A DNA stretch of 64,000 nucleotides from Novosphingobium sp. 18050 (GCF_902706195.1 NZ_CACSJO010000020.1:1-64000); one strand, 5' to 3'; counted from the stretch's first letter, positions 1-8,595 are shown. The notes: a model not told the origin generated them from the letters alone. A program made the numbers and translations.

Positions 1-194
1 CCTGCATTCCGGGCCGCAAGTCCCGCTCCTTGCCCGTCAAATACGACAAGCGCCGATACAAACGCCGCAACCGCATCGAGATCATGTTCGGCCGCCTGAA
101 GGACTGGCGCCGCATCGCAACCCGCTACGACCGCTGCCCAACAGTTTTCTTCTCCGCCCTCGCTCTCGCTGCCACAGTGCTCTTCTGGCTCTGA
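1..194 (+). CDS. IS5-family transposase, C-terminal part (partial)
   Basis: The reading frame starting at base 3 is open from the window edge to a TGA at 192-194. It encodes the last 63 residues of an IS5-type DDE transposase. The motif RRNRIEIMFGRLKDWRRIAT carries the last catalytic Glu of the DDE triad, and RRIATRYDR is typical of the second frame of small IS5 elements. The hydrophobic end (ALALAATVLFWL) also fits this group. It acts in cut-and-paste transposition. Whether the element is intact cannot be judged because the N-terminus is missing. Confidence 0.85.
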   Translation, partial: CIPGRKSRSLPVKYDKRRYKRRNRIEIMFGRLKDWRRIATRYDRCPTVFFSALALAATVLFWL

Positions 195-214
195 TCAACG
201 AGTCCTGAGCCTAG
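1..214 (+). mobile_element. Right end of an IS5-type insertion sequence
   Basis: The window opens inside an IS5-type insertion sequence. The transposase C-terminus is followed by about 20 bases resembling a terminal inverted repeat, with GAGTCCTGAGCC at 200-211 and a CTAG at 211-214 that could belong to the end or be the duplicated target. The left end lies outside the window, so the repeat pairing cannot be checked here. The element marks the left border of the catabolic island. Confidence 0.7.
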
Positions 215-280
215 TTCCCGCTCGCCCGGGCCGAGCAAAGGCATCATGGCGCCGTGGTCAACGCGGTGCGGTGACCTTCA

Positions 281-916
281 TCAACCCGTGGCCGCAATCA
301 CTGCAAGGGCAGCCTCGCTGTTGACGACTTCGCCAATCTTTGCGCGGATATCGAACAGGTTGCCCTCGTGCGGGCCAGCCGCCCGGTCGGCGCAGGCATC
401 GCCGACGACGAGCGGGACGAAGCCGTGACACAGGGCATCCAGCGCCGTCGCGCGCACGCAGCCCGAGGTCGAATAGCCGCCGATCAGCAGCGTATCCACG
501 CCTTCGGCCACCAGCATCGACGCCAGCGCGGTTCCGAAGAAGGCCGAGGGATAGAATTTGGTGAGCACCCGGTCACCCGGCTGCGGGGTCAGCGCCTCGG
601 GGAAAGCGCCGAGCGGGGAGCCGGCCATGAAGTTTTTCAGGCCCGGCACCTTGCGGAAGAACATGCCGCCCTCGGTGCCGTCGCGGTACTCGACATTGGT
701 CAGGATCACCGGGACCCCGGCCGCACGCGCCGCTGCGGCCAATTGCACGGCCCGCTCGAGCGCCGCCTCACCGTGTGCGTAGAGCGGAGAGGCCGGGTCG
801 AGGTAGGCCATGACCATGTCCACCAGCAGCAATGCCGGCCGCTTACCCGGCTCCAGTCCGCCGCCAAAGCCGGCGCCCACATAGTCGCTGTCGAGATCGT
901 GCGGCTCAGCAGCCAT
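281..916 (-). CDS. Isochorismatase-like cysteine amidohydrolase (amidase 1)
   Basis: This 211-residue protein belongs to the isochorismatase-like hydrolases, which include N-carbamoylsarcosine amidase and maleamate amidohydrolase. The Asp-Lys-Cys triad is visible: D33 (LLLVDMV), K120 (VLTKFYPSAF) and C153 (GGYSTSGCVRA). A cytoplasmic amidase releasing ammonia from a linear amide or carbamoyl compound is expected. I start it at the ATG at 916 because AGGGAG lies seven bases upstream; this overlaps the preceding lyase gene by 11 bases and suggests translational coupling. It is the last gene of the operon running down from 4153. A second member of the same family sits at 26483-27193, also beside CE4-type hydrolases. 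The exact substrate is unknown. Confidence 0.85.
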   Translation of the reverse strand: MAAEPHDLDSDYVGAGFGGGLEPGKRPALLLVDMVMAYLDPASPLYAHGEAALERAVQLAAAARAAGVPVILTNVEYRDGTEGGMFFRKVPGLKNFMAGSPLGAFPEALTPQPGDRVLTKFYPSAFFGTALASMLVAEGVDTLLIGGYSTSGCVRATALDALCHGFVPLVVGDACADRAAGPHEGNLFDIRAKIGEVVNSEAALAVIAATG

Positions 917-1778
917 AAAGTGCTCCCTGGTCAAGCAGCGCCTTGGCGCCGGTCAGTTCGTTGAGATCGTGAAGTTCGCCGGTTTCGGCGCGCAGCCTGC
1001 GTGAGGAACGCGCCTCGGCCAACCCGGCCAGCCAGCGCGGGCCGCAAGTCGCGAGGCCGCCCATGAGCAGCAGCGGGTGCAAGGCAACCGCCACGCCAAG
1101 CTCCTCCAGCACTGCCTCATCATCGGTCGGAGAAATCCCGCCCGCCGCCAGATTGTGGACCAACGGCACACGCCCGGCGAAGAGTTGCGCCACTTGCGCA
1201 AGTTCTGCCATGGTGCGCGGCCCCTCAATGAATACCGCGTCGGCGCCTTCCGCAAGAAATGCTTCGGCGCGTTCCATAGCCGAGGGCAGGCCCTCGACGC
1301 CGAGCGCGTCGGTGCGGGCGACGACAAGCATCTCGCCGCGCGCATCGAGCGCGGCGCGCACGCGGCCTACCGCCTGGTCAAGTGCTACCACCTGTTTGCC
1401 GGGCATGTGGCCGCAGCGCTTGGGGAAGGTCTGGTCCTCGATCTGCACCGCACTCGCCCCGGCGCGCTCGAGCATCCGCACGAAGCGCTGGAGCGTGAGC
1501 GCGTTACCGAAGCCGGTGTCACCGTCGGCGAGAAGCGGCAACTCGGTAGCATCGCGCATCAGCGCGATCGTATCGACCACACGGTCCGCAGGCACGAGGC
1601 CGAGGTCCGCGCGGCCGAGCATCGCCATCGACAGTCCTGCGCCAGAGACGAACCCCGCCTCGAACCCGGCCCGCTCGACCAACAGCGCCGTCAGCGCGTC
1701 CCAGCACCCCGGCATCGAAACGATGCCGCGTGTTGTCCGTTCGGCCAACCGGGTGCGGAGACGCGCGACATGGCTCAT
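906..1778 (-). CDS. Isocitrate lyase/PEP mutase-family C-C lyase (2-methylisocitrate or dimethylmalate lyase-like)
   Basis: This 290-residue TIM-barrel protein belongs to the PEP mutase/isocitrate lyase superfamily. It has the Mg-binding segment LLADGDTGFGN (about residues 82-92) and the loop IEDQTFPKRCGHMPGK, with C122 in the KRCGH signature found in isocitrate, methylisocitrate and 2,3-dimethylmalate lyases. This points to a C-C lyase acting on a 2-hydroxy-dicarboxylate (for example giving pyruvate plus a carboxylate) rather than a phosphonate mutase. The start at 1778 overlaps the upstream stop as ATGA. It lies between a CE4 hydrolase and an amidase gene, so the lyase probably handles the carbon skeleton those enzymes release. 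Oxaloacetate decarboxylase-type activity is an alternative. Confidence 0.83.
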   Translation of the reverse strand: MSHVARLRTRLAERTTRGIVSMPGCWDALTALLVERAGFEAGFVSGAGLSMAMLGRADLGLVPADRVVDTIALMRDATELPLLADGDTGFGNALTLQRFVRMLERAGASAVQIEDQTFPKRCGHMPGKQVVALDQAVGRVRAALDARGEMLVVARTDALGVEGLPSAMERAEAFLAEGADAVFIEGPRTMAELAQVAQLFAGRVPLVHNLAAGGISPTDDEAVLEELGVAVALHPLLLMGGLATCGPRWLAGLAEARSSRRLRAETGELHDLNELTGAKALLDQGALYGC

Positions 1779-2689
1779 CCCAATTGTCCGGGAATATGGT
1801 CCTCGTGGTTTTCGAGGTACCACGCGGCGATCTCCTCGCGGGTCGCCCACCACACGCCGGGAAGCGACTTCGCGTGTTCGATGAACTCGCGCAGGGCGCG
1901 GACGCGGTGCGCGCGGCCCGAGACGTGAGGGTGCAGGCCCACGTTCATGATCCGCCCGGTCTTGGCGCCTTCCGCATAGAGCACGTCGAGCTCTTCGATC
2001 AGTGCATCGCGGAACTGGTCGGTGGTGAAGTTCTTGCGGGTAATGAAGGTGAAATCGTTGATCTCGTTGGAGTACGGAACTGAGACGATCGGGCCGTTGT
2101 CCGTGCGCAGCAGGTACGGCTGGTCGTCGTTCATGATATCGCAGTAGAAGGTGCAGCCCTCTCCCGCGAGGATGCCGGCGGTCTGCATCGTGCCGCGCAG
2201 CGAAGACGAGAGCCAGCCCTTGGCCTTGCGTCCGGTGAACTTCTCGTACTGCTCGAGGCTGCGCAGAACGATCTCGCGCTCCTTGGCGGGATCGCCTGCG
2301 AAACCGGTCAGCAGTTCGCCCTGTTCCCAGTTATGGGCAAGCAGTTCCCAGCCGCGTTCGAGCACGGCGTCGGTCATCGCCTTGCGGCGCTCGAACGTGA
2401 CGGCGTTGGTTGTGCAGGTGGCAGGCACGCCCAGTTCGTCGAACAGGTCAAACAGGCGCCAGATCCCCACGCGCTGGCCATATTCGCGCCAGCTGTAATT
2501 GGGGAAATCGGCGACGTTGCCGGGCAGGATGTCGGGCAGGATCGCCGGGCCGCCCGCGTAATAGGGCTTGTCGGTGTCCTTGGTGATGTCCCAGGTTTCG
2601 AGATTGAACGTCAGCATAAGCGCGACGCGTGCGCCGTTTGGCCACTTGAGCGGCTTGCGCTGCGGGAGCGGGACGTAATCGTATTCCAT
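1775..2689 (-). CDS. Polysaccharide-deacetylase-fold (CE4) hydrolase, PuuE-like, copy 1
   Basis: This 304-residue protein has the NodB/CE4 fold of polysaccharide deacetylases. It is closest in style to the allantoinase branch (PuuE), which hydrolyses cyclic amides. The canonical TFDDG motif is replaced by TFNLETW (residues 27-33). A His-containing stretch GWELLAHNWEQ (H119) takes the place of the HxxxH motif, and GLHPHVSGRAHR near residue 260 supplies the late His. There is no signal peptide, so it is cytoplasmic and an unlikely sugar deacetylase. It is coupled by ATGA overlap to the lyase gene. It lies 127 bases after the small partner gene of methyltransferase 1. Two paralogs occur at 24649 and 25563. 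Confidence 0.8.
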   Translation of the reverse strand: MEYDYVPLPQRKPLKWPNGARVALMLTFNLETWDITKDTDKPYYAGGPAILPDILPGNVADFPNYSWREYGQRVGIWRLFDLFDELGVPATCTTNAVTFERRKAMTDAVLERGWELLAHNWEQGELLTGFAGDPAKEREIVLRSLEQYEKFTGRKAKGWLSSSLRGTMQTAGILAGEGCTFYCDIMNDDQPYLLRTDNGPIVSVPYSNEINDFTFITRKNFTTDQFRDALIEELDVLYAEGAKTGRIMNVGLHPHVSGRAHRVRALREFIEHAKSLPGVWWATREEIAAWYLENHEDHIPGQLG

Positions 2690-2816
2690 CGCAAGAATCT
2701 CCGTGCGTTCTGGACGAGTCGGGTGCGGGCGAGAAGCCAGAGTAGGACTGGCCGCAGGCCGGCAGCTAACGATCGATGCCGCGATGCTCGCGTGTCGAGC
2801 AACGCTGCGAGGGCTG

Positions 2817-3113
2817 TCAGCCGGCCTTGAGGGCGACCAGCAGGTTGTCGATGATCTGGTGCCGGCGCGTGTCCAGCCGCGTCTGTGTTTCGGGATCGGG
2901 CTGCAAGGCGTCTATGTCCCGCGCTGTGATGCCGTGCCTGGCGAGCAGCGCTTCGGTCACGATCTGACGGTCCGCCACGACCCACAGTTCGCGGGCAAGC
3001 GCCAGCACGGCCTCGGCCACGTCATCGATGCGGGCGGGCGGCAGGATCTGCCGTTCGGCGGTGACGTCGCCGCCGGTCGCGGCGGCAGGCAGGGTGAAGG
3101 TATCGTCGCTCAT
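2817..3113 (-). CDS. Small helical partner protein of methyltransferase 1 (unknown family)
   Basis: This 98-residue acidic, probably all-helical protein has no recognised function. Its core (residues 38-57) contains ALARELWVVADRQIVTE, followed by a helix-turn segment LLARHGITARDIDAL. The same pattern, A-L-x-x-E-[LV]-x-[IV]-x-x-[DE]-R, occurs in the small proteins at 16605 and 42972, and all three genes touch a gene for the same type of methyltransferase. Here the start ATG at 3113 overlaps the methyltransferase stop as ATGA. A dedicated subunit or substrate-presenting partner of the methyltransferase is the obvious inference. It has no signal peptide or membrane segment. Confidence 0.75.
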   Translation of the reverse strand: MSDDTFTLPAAATGGDVTAERQILPPARIDDVAEAVLALARELWVVADRQIVTEALLARHGITARDIDALQPDPETQTRLDTRRHQIIDNLLVALKAG

Positions 3114-4153
3114 GCCGGTTTGCGTCCGTAGATGATGTAGGGGTCGCGCCCCGGATTGGGCTGCCAGCCGCGTACGTCGGCGAAGCCGGCAGCGCGGGCC
3201 ATCGGTTCCATGTCCAGTTTGGCGGTAGAGCGCCAGAACGGCTCGCCGCCCCATCGGGCCAGCCAGTCGAAGCGCCACGCGGTCATCCTGTCCAGGCTCT
3301 GCGTGCGCGCGACATCGGCCATGACCATGTCGCCGCCGGGCTCCAGCACACGGAATGCCTCGGCGAAAATTGCCTCGATCGCTTTCACCGGCATCTCGTG
3401 GTGGATGGCATAGGCGGTGACGAGGTCGAAGCTGGCATCGCCGAACATCGCCATGTCCTCGCCCATCCCGGTATGCAGGTCCCAGGCAAGGCCCTTCTCG
3501 TTGGCGACGCGCTGTGCCTGCTCCAGCATGCGGAGCGAAGGATCGATGCCGGTCAGCTTCGCATCGGGGAATACCTCGGCGATGGCCGAGGAATGATGTC
3601 CCGAGGACGTTCCGATTTCCAGGATGCGGGAATAGTCGCCTCGCGGGAGGGCGCGCAGAATGGCACGGCGATTGCCATAGATGTCGCCCGGAAATATCTT
3701 CGAGACATATTTCTTGTGGACCAGTTCACCGTGGATGAAACCGTTCCATGGTCCCGCGTCCCAGCCGCCGCGCGTGCGGTGGAACCATACCTTCGACCAG
3801 TAGTGCGGCGGCGTGAAATCGTGTGCGGTGATCGTTGTACCGCCCTCGCGCAGCGCTTCCAACTGCGGCACGAGCGTGTGTTCGACCTCGGTGAAGGCCT
3901 GCTCGGCTGCTCTGCCGTGCTGCTTGGCCGTCCATTCGCCCAGCAGGGCACGGGCCTGGAAAGCCGGCGAGGCGGCAAGAGCCGCATCGATCACACGGTG
4001 GCGCTGCTCCATATCCTCAGGCAGCGTTTCGGCGACGAAACCCTTTTCCGCAAGTTCGCCCTCGACCTGCTGCTGCAAACGCGAGGCGGCAAGCCGCGTC
4101 GTAACTTCGAAATCCATCAGCGCGCGGCCGCGCTGACCGAGGCTGAACTGCAT
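3110..4153 (-). CDS. SAM-dependent methyltransferase-like protein with unusual N-terminal domain, copy 1
   Basis: This 347-residue protein has a C-terminal class I SAM-binding domain: motif I is ILEIGTSSGHH (about 177-187), followed by LTGIDPS and the post-motif YAIHHEMP (HHE at 251-253). The first 170 residues form a separate helical domain beginning FSLGQRGRALM, with a conserved box YWSKVWFHRTRGGWDAG just before the SAM domain. The same N-terminal box (HxxPGGW/Y) and the HHE/LHE motif recur in the proteins at 16922 and 41857. The start at 4153 has GGAGAG upstream; longer starts lack a ribosome site. It is the first gene of the operon divergent from TonB receptor 1. The substrate is unknown. 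Confidence 0.8.
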   Translation of the reverse strand: MQFSLGQRGRALMDFEVTTRLAASRLQQQVEGELAEKGFVAETLPEDMEQRHRVIDAALAASPAFQARALLGEWTAKQHGRAAEQAFTEVEHTLVPQLEALREGGTTITAHDFTPPHYWSKVWFHRTRGGWDAGPWNGFIHGELVHKKYVSKIFPGDIYGNRRAILRALPRGDYSRILEIGTSSGHHSSAIAEVFPDAKLTGIDPSLRMLEQAQRVANEKGLAWDLHTGMGEDMAMFGDASFDLVTAYAIHHEMPVKAIEAIFAEAFRVLEPGGDMVMADVARTQSLDRMTAWRFDWLARWGGEPFWRSTAKLDMEPMARAAGFADVRGWQPNPGRDPYIIYGRKPA

Positions 4154-4351
4154 AGCTCGCTCTCCATCTAGCTGTCTGCCGGTTGGCATGCCCGAGGCAA
4201 TGGGGCCAGCAATCCACCACCACATATTCGCAGTGCGACAATCCGCATGTCCGGCCGTTTGGCTCGGCCCGGAGGTGTGACAGCAAGGGCCGGCCAGATC
4301 AACACCGGTCGATGAAGCCGGCACAATAGCCCGTTAGGGGGGAAGCATATC
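4154..4351. promoter_or_regulatory. Divergent promoter region between methyltransferase 1 and TonB receptor 1
   Basis: This 198-base stretch separates two divergent operons and must hold both promoters. I see no clear palindromic operator. Strong ribosome sites flank it: GGAGAG before the methyltransferase and TAGGGGGGAAG before the receptor. Confidence 0.5.
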
Positions 4352-6595
4352 ATGAAAACCATTTGGATGGCCGGATCGGCTGTCGCCATCGCACTCGCCA
4401 CCAGCCTCGCCATGCCGGCAATGGCCCAGGACACTGCCACCCCCGCCATGGCAGATACCTCGACCGGAGGTGACATCGTCGTCACCGCCCGCAAGCGTGA
4501 GGAGACGATCCAGTCGATTCCCGCCGCCGTCGCCGCCGTTACCCAGGACGCGCTGGTCAAGGCCGGGGCGCAGTCGCTCGACGACGTGGTGCGCATGACG
4601 CCGGGCGTCACCTTCAACTCGGGCAACGCCGGCGGCCTCGCGGCCCCTGCCATGCGCGGCATCACCAACATCACCTCGACCACGTTCGACAACAACGTCG
4701 GCGTGTTCCTTGACGGGGTGTACCTCTCGGCCAAGTCGAACCTCGACATCGACCTGTTCAACCTCGCCCGCGTCGAGGTCATCAAGGGTCCGCAAAGCGC
4801 GCTTTACGGCAACAATGCCTTTGCCGGCGCGATCAACTACGTGCTCGACCGCCCGGCCGATCACCTCTCGGGCCGGATCAAGGCCTCGGTCGGCACCGAC
4901 AACATGTATGAAGTAGCCGGCAAGATTTCCGTGCCGATCACCAACTCGCTGCGCATCATGGGCGTGGGCACCTATTCCCACTTCGGCGGCACGATCAAGA
5001 ACGTGCAGGGATCGAACCTTGGCGGTTGGGACTACAAGGTTTCCGGCTCGGGCATGGTCGACTTCGATCCGGGCACCGGCTTCACCGCCAACCTGTTCTA
5101 CTACCACTATCAGGACAAGATGGACGGCGGCGCGAACTACATGTTCACGAACGATTGCGGCGGCACCATCTCGCCGGTCGTCCTGCCCAACCGGGGCGGC
5201 AGCGACCGCCGCTTCGCTTGCGGCACGCTGGAGGCGCCCGATGCCGTCAACGTCGATCCGGGCTCCTACTCCAAGCGCAAGACCAACCTCGTCATCGGCC
5301 GCATGGGCTACGACTTCGGCCCCGTGGCGCTGCGCTACACCGGCTCCTATGCCAAGTACGACACGTTTGCGCTGCAGGATCAGCACCTCAATTCCTACGG
5401 CGGCACGCTGACCACGGCGCAGCGTCGATTCACCCAGCCCTACGTCGGCCCGGTGCGCGAGGCGAGCAGCGAACTGCGGCTCGAATCCTACGGCAACAAG
5501 GTCTTCGACTGGGCCCTGGGCGGCTACTATTATGACCGTAAGGCCAACCAGTCGGTAAAGGTGGGCTACGGTTACGACCAGGTGACCCCGTCGCTGGATC
5601 TCGTGAACATCGAGAACACGACGATGAAGTCGGTGTTCGGTCTCACCAACGTCAAGATCACGCCGACGCTCAGCATCGAAGCGCAGGGCCGCTGGACCTG
5701 GGAAGACAAGGACGGAACTTACACCAACCGCCTGACCGGCGCGGTCCTCGCGCCCGAGCAGGACTTCTCCTACGGCACCTACCGCGTGACCGGCAACTGG
5801 GAGTGGAACCCGGACAGGATGCTCTACGCGGTCGTCGCCAGCGGCACCAAGTCGGGCGGCTTCAACAACACCTCGGTGGTGAGCGAGCAGTCCTACGGGC
5901 CGGAAAAGAACACCAGCTTCGAGATCGGCAGCAAGAACACCTTCCTCGGCGGCCGGGTGATCATCAACGTCGCAGCGTACTACATCGACTGGACCGACGT
6001 TCAGATCGCGGTGCCGTCCTCGGTCATCGGGCAGACCAACCCTGTCACCAACATCGGATCGGCCAGCGTCAAGGGCTTCGAGTTCTCGACAGCGCTCCGC
6101 CCGACGCCGGACTGGGACGTCTCGTTCGGCTACAACTACGCAAATTCGAAGTGGGACAAGGGCACGGTGGACTACAGTTCGTCGCGGATCTGCCCGACGG
6201 CGGCGGTCTGCGGGTTGACGCAGGTCGGCACCGGCATCGACGTGGGCGGGTTCATGATCCCGCGCATCTCGGCGCACCAGATCTCGGCGGCCAGCACCTA
6301 CACGATCCCGCTGGCGACCTCGGAAATCTACCTCCACGCCGACATGTCGTACCGCTCGGAGCAGGCGACCAACGCCATCGCGCTTCAGAAGGTGCCGGAG
6401 CAGACCTTCGTGAACGGCCGCATCGGCTGGAAGAAGGACGGGTATGAACTGGCGATCTTCGCCAAGAACCTGTTCAACGAACGGTATGTGATGTCCTCGG
6501 TCAACGAGCCGGAGTTCTATCCCTCGACCAGCTTCACCACAGGCTTCATCGGGAACGGCCGGGTTATCGGTGCCAGCCTCGAGGCAGCGTTCTGA
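4352..6595 (+). CDS. TonB-dependent receptor 1
   Basis: This 747-residue outer-membrane receptor starts with a signal peptide ending near AMAQ (residues 1-26). A TonB-box-like GDIVVTARKREE follows, then a plug domain with GVFLDGVYL and the motif VIKGPQSALYGNNAFAGAINY. A long run of aromatic beta strands ends in the terminal Phe (ASLEAAF). It imports a large or scarce substrate across the outer membrane using TonB energy. The sequon KGPQSA instead of the common KGPQGT is shared with the receptors at 18121, 37094 and 48678. It leads an operon with two hydrolases: the GTG of the next gene is two bases after its stop. The ligand is unknown. Confidence 0.93.
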   Translation: MKTIWMAGSAVAIALATSLAMPAMAQDTATPAMADTSTGGDIVVTARKREETIQSIPAAVAAVTQDALVKAGAQSLDDVVRMTPGVTFNSGNAGGLAAPAMRGITNITSTTFDNNVGVFLDGVYLSAKSNLDIDLFNLARVEVIKGPQSALYGNNAFAGAINYVLDRPADHLSGRIKASVGTDNMYEVAGKISVPITNSLRIMGVGTYSHFGGTIKNVQGSNLGGWDYKVSGSGMVDFDPGTGFTANLFYYHYQDKMDGGANYMFTNDCGGTISPVVLPNRGGSDRRFACGTLEAPDAVNVDPGSYSKRKTNLVIGRMGYDFGPVALRYTGSYAKYDTFALQDQHLNSYGGTLTTAQRRFTQPYVGPVREASSELRLESYGNKVFDWALGGYYYDRKANQSVKVGYGYDQVTPSLDLVNIENTTMKSVFGLTNVKITPTLSIEAQGRWTWEDKDGTYTNRLTGAVLAPEQDFSYGTYRVTGNWEWNPDRMLYAVVASGTKSGGFNNTSVVSEQSYGPEKNTSFEIGSKNTFLGGRVIINVAAYYIDWTDVQIAVPSSVIGQTNPVTNIGSASVKGFEFSTALRPTPDWDVSFGYNYANSKWDKGTVDYSSSRICPTAAVCGLTQVGTGIDVGGFMIPRISAHQISAASTYTIPLATSEIYLHADMSYRSEQATNAIALQKVPEQTFVNGRIGWKKDGYELAIFAKNLFNERYVMSSVNEPEFYPSTSFTTGFIGNGRVIGASLEAAF

Positions 6596-6597
6596 TC

Positions 6598-7668
6598 GTG
6601 ACGAGGCGAGGTATCAGGGCGGTCCTGGGCGCAGCGCTCGCCCTGTGCCTCGCACCGGCTGCATCCGCATCCGCGCCCGCATCGGTGGCCGCATCGGTGG
6701 CCGCATCGGTGGCCGCTCCCGGGGGGCCGGGCGCCGATGCGGGGCCGGCGCCCGACTATGCCCGGCCCGAAAGCTGGGCGCTTCGCGGCGCCGCTTCGCC
6801 TGCGTCGCCGCCGCGCGATGTGGATGTATTCTATATCCATCCCACGACGTTCCTGTCGCAGGCATGGAACCAGCGGATGGACGACGAGGCGACCCGCGCC
6901 TGGACGCGCGACAGTGTCACCGACCGGCAGCTTAATGCCTTCGCCGCCTGCTGCCGCCGCTTCATGCCGTTCTACCGGCAGGCCTCCAGCCGCGCTTTCG
7001 TCGAGCGCGACGGACGCGGCGCGGCGGCCTACGATATCGCCTACGACGACGTGCGCCGCGCCTTTCGCACATGGCTGACGGAGAACCCCGACCGCCCCTT
7101 CATCCTTGCCGGCCACAGCCAGGGCGCCCTGCTAGGCCTGCGGCTGTTGAAGCAGGAGATCGCCGGAACCCCGCTCGCCGGGCGGCTGGTCGCAGCCTAC
7201 CTCCCTGGCATCGGCATCCCGGCCGGGGCGCTGCCGCTGGACGTGCAACCCTGCCTGACGCCTGCCCAGACGCGTTGCCTCGTCTCGTGGAACGGCTTTA
7301 CCCAGGACGCCGACGTCACTGCGTGGACCGCCCGCTCGGTAGCGGACTATGCCGTGCCCGGCCGCGACCCGGCCATCGTTTGTGTAAATCCCATCACCTT
7401 CGACGCCGCCCGCCCTGCTGCCCTTGCCGCAGAGGGCAAGGGAATGCTGCCCACCGCACAGCAGGGTAAGCCACCAGCGCCGATGATGGCCCATCCCGCC
7501 GCCGCACGGTGCCAGGACGGCGTGCTGCGCGTCCAGCCCTCGCCCGGCGTCGAGACGCCGCCGCTTCCGAACGGCAGTCTTCACATGCACGATATCGCCC
7601 TGTTCTGGGGTGACATTTCCGCGAATGCCACGTTGCGCGCCCTCAATTGGCGCAAGGAGCACCGATGA
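6598..7668 (+). CDS. DUF3089-family secreted alpha/beta hydrolase
   Basis: This 356-residue protein opens with a signal peptide and an Ala-rich linker, then a DUF3089-type alpha/beta-hydrolase domain (DVDVFYIHPTTFLS near residue 75). The nucleophile elbow is GHSQG with S174, and a late His lies near MHDIALFWGDI. It probably hydrolyses an ester or amide in the periplasm. The GTG start at 6598 is two bases after the receptor stop, so the genes are coupled. The linker after the signal peptide contains three perfect 12-base tandem copies encoding ASVA. The stop overlaps the next start as ATGA. Confidence 0.8.
   Translation: MTRRGIRAVLGAALALCLAPAASASAPASVAASVAASVAAPGGPGADAGPAPDYARPESWALRGAASPASPPRDVDVFYIHPTTFLSQAWNQRMDDEATRAWTRDSVTDRQLNAFAACCRRFMPFYRQASSRAFVERDGRGAAAYDIAYDDVRRAFRTWLTENPDRPFILAGHSQGALLGLRLLKQEIAGTPLAGRLVAAYLPGIGIPAGALPLDVQPCLTPAQTRCLVSWNGFTQDADVTAWTARSVADYAVPGRDPAIVCVNPITFDAARPAALAAEGKGMLPTAQQGKPPAPMMAHPAAARCQDGVLRVQPSPGVETPPLPNGSLHMHDIALFWGDISANATLRALNWRKEHR
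6679..6714 (+). repeat. Three perfect 12-base tandem repeats inside the DUF3089 gene
   Basis: The unit gcatcggtggcc is repeated exactly at 6679-6690, 6691-6702 and 6703-6714 and encodes ASVA three times just after the signal peptide. The unit keeps frame, so copy number can change without breaking the protein. Confidence 0.9.
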
Positions 7669-8591
7669 CCAGCACGCCCTACCTCAGCCGCCGGACCCTG
7701 ATAGGCGCCGCCGCTGCCCTGCCGCTTGCCGCGCCGATGCTGGCAAGCACCGCGCGCGCCGCTCCGGTCGAGCCGCAAGGCCCCTGGACGCAGAGCGGTT
7801 TCGTGGAGCGCGGCGGGGGCCGCCTCGCCTGGCGCGCGCTAGGGCCGAAGGACGGCGCGCCGGTGGTGTTGCTGCACAAGCTGGGCGGCTGGGCGGCCGA
7901 CTGGCGGGGCGTCGCCCCGCTCCTCGGTGACAAGCGCCGGGTGATCGCCTTCGACCTCCCCGGCCACGGCGATTCGGCGATGGCAACCCCGCCGCCTTAC
8001 GTACAGACCGTACCCGAAACCGCGGCCATGCTGCTGGCTGCGCTCGACGAACTGGGCATCGAGCGCGCCAGCTTCGCGGGTAATTCGCTGGGCGGCGTGG
8101 TCTCGACCGAAATCGCCGCACTGTGGCCGCAGCGGGTGGACAAGCTGGTGCTCGCCAGCGTCAGCCTGTTCTCGGGCTACGACCGCGCCGCGCTCGCCGA
8201 ACTGGAGAAGAAGCGCGACGCCAAGGTCTACACCGCCGACTGGCGCCCGGTTCCCCGCGCCCGCGAAGGCGGCGCCGCCGGGTTCGGCACGCTGGTCCCC
8301 TCGGTCGACGTGGAGCAGGACGCCAGCCGCGCCCGCGCCGACCGCTGGATCCGCCCTTCGGAGCGCGGCGTCGGCCTGCTCAACACGCAGGCCGCGCTGG
8401 GCCGCACGATCGCTCCGCTGCTGTTCGTCTACGGCGACCGGGGCCATTACGTGAAGTATGTCGAGACGGGCAAAGCGATGCGCCACGACGCGCAGATCGT
8501 CCAACTCGCCGAAACCGGGTCGTTCGTCCACCAGGAACGCCCGGTCGAGGTGGCGGCGGCGATGCGCGCCTTCCTCGACGCGGACGCCTGA
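7665..8591 (+). CDS. Tat-exported alpha/beta hydrolase
   Basis: This 308-residue protein begins with a twin-arginine signal (SRRTLIGAAAALPL, ending near ARAAP). An alpha/beta-hydrolase domain follows with oxyanion segment LLHKLGGW, DLPGHGDS, nucleophile elbow GNSLGG (S141) and a late His in SFVHQERP. The catalytic set is therefore canonical, unlike the four GxHxG proteins elsewhere in the window. The Tat signal places it in the periplasm as a folded enzyme, downstream of TonB receptor 1 and a second secreted hydrolase. Ester or lactone cleavage of the imported substrate before inner-membrane uptake is a reasonable guess. The start at 7665 overlaps the previous stop and has AAGGAG upstream. 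Confidence 0.88.
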   Translation: MTSTPYLSRRTLIGAAAALPLAAPMLASTARAAPVEPQGPWTQSGFVERGGGRLAWRALGPKDGAPVVLLHKLGGWAADWRGVAPLLGDKRRVIAFDLPGHGDSAMATPPPYVQTVPETAAMLLAALDELGIERASFAGNSLGGVVSTEIAALWPQRVDKLVLASVSLFSGYDRAALAELEKKRDAKVYTADWRPVPRAREGGAAGFGTLVPSVDVEQDASRARADRWIRPSERGVGLLNTQAALGRTIAPLLFVYGDRGHYVKYVETGKAMRHDAQIVQLAETGSFVHQERPVEVAAAMRAFLDADA

Positions 8592-8595
8592 AGCC

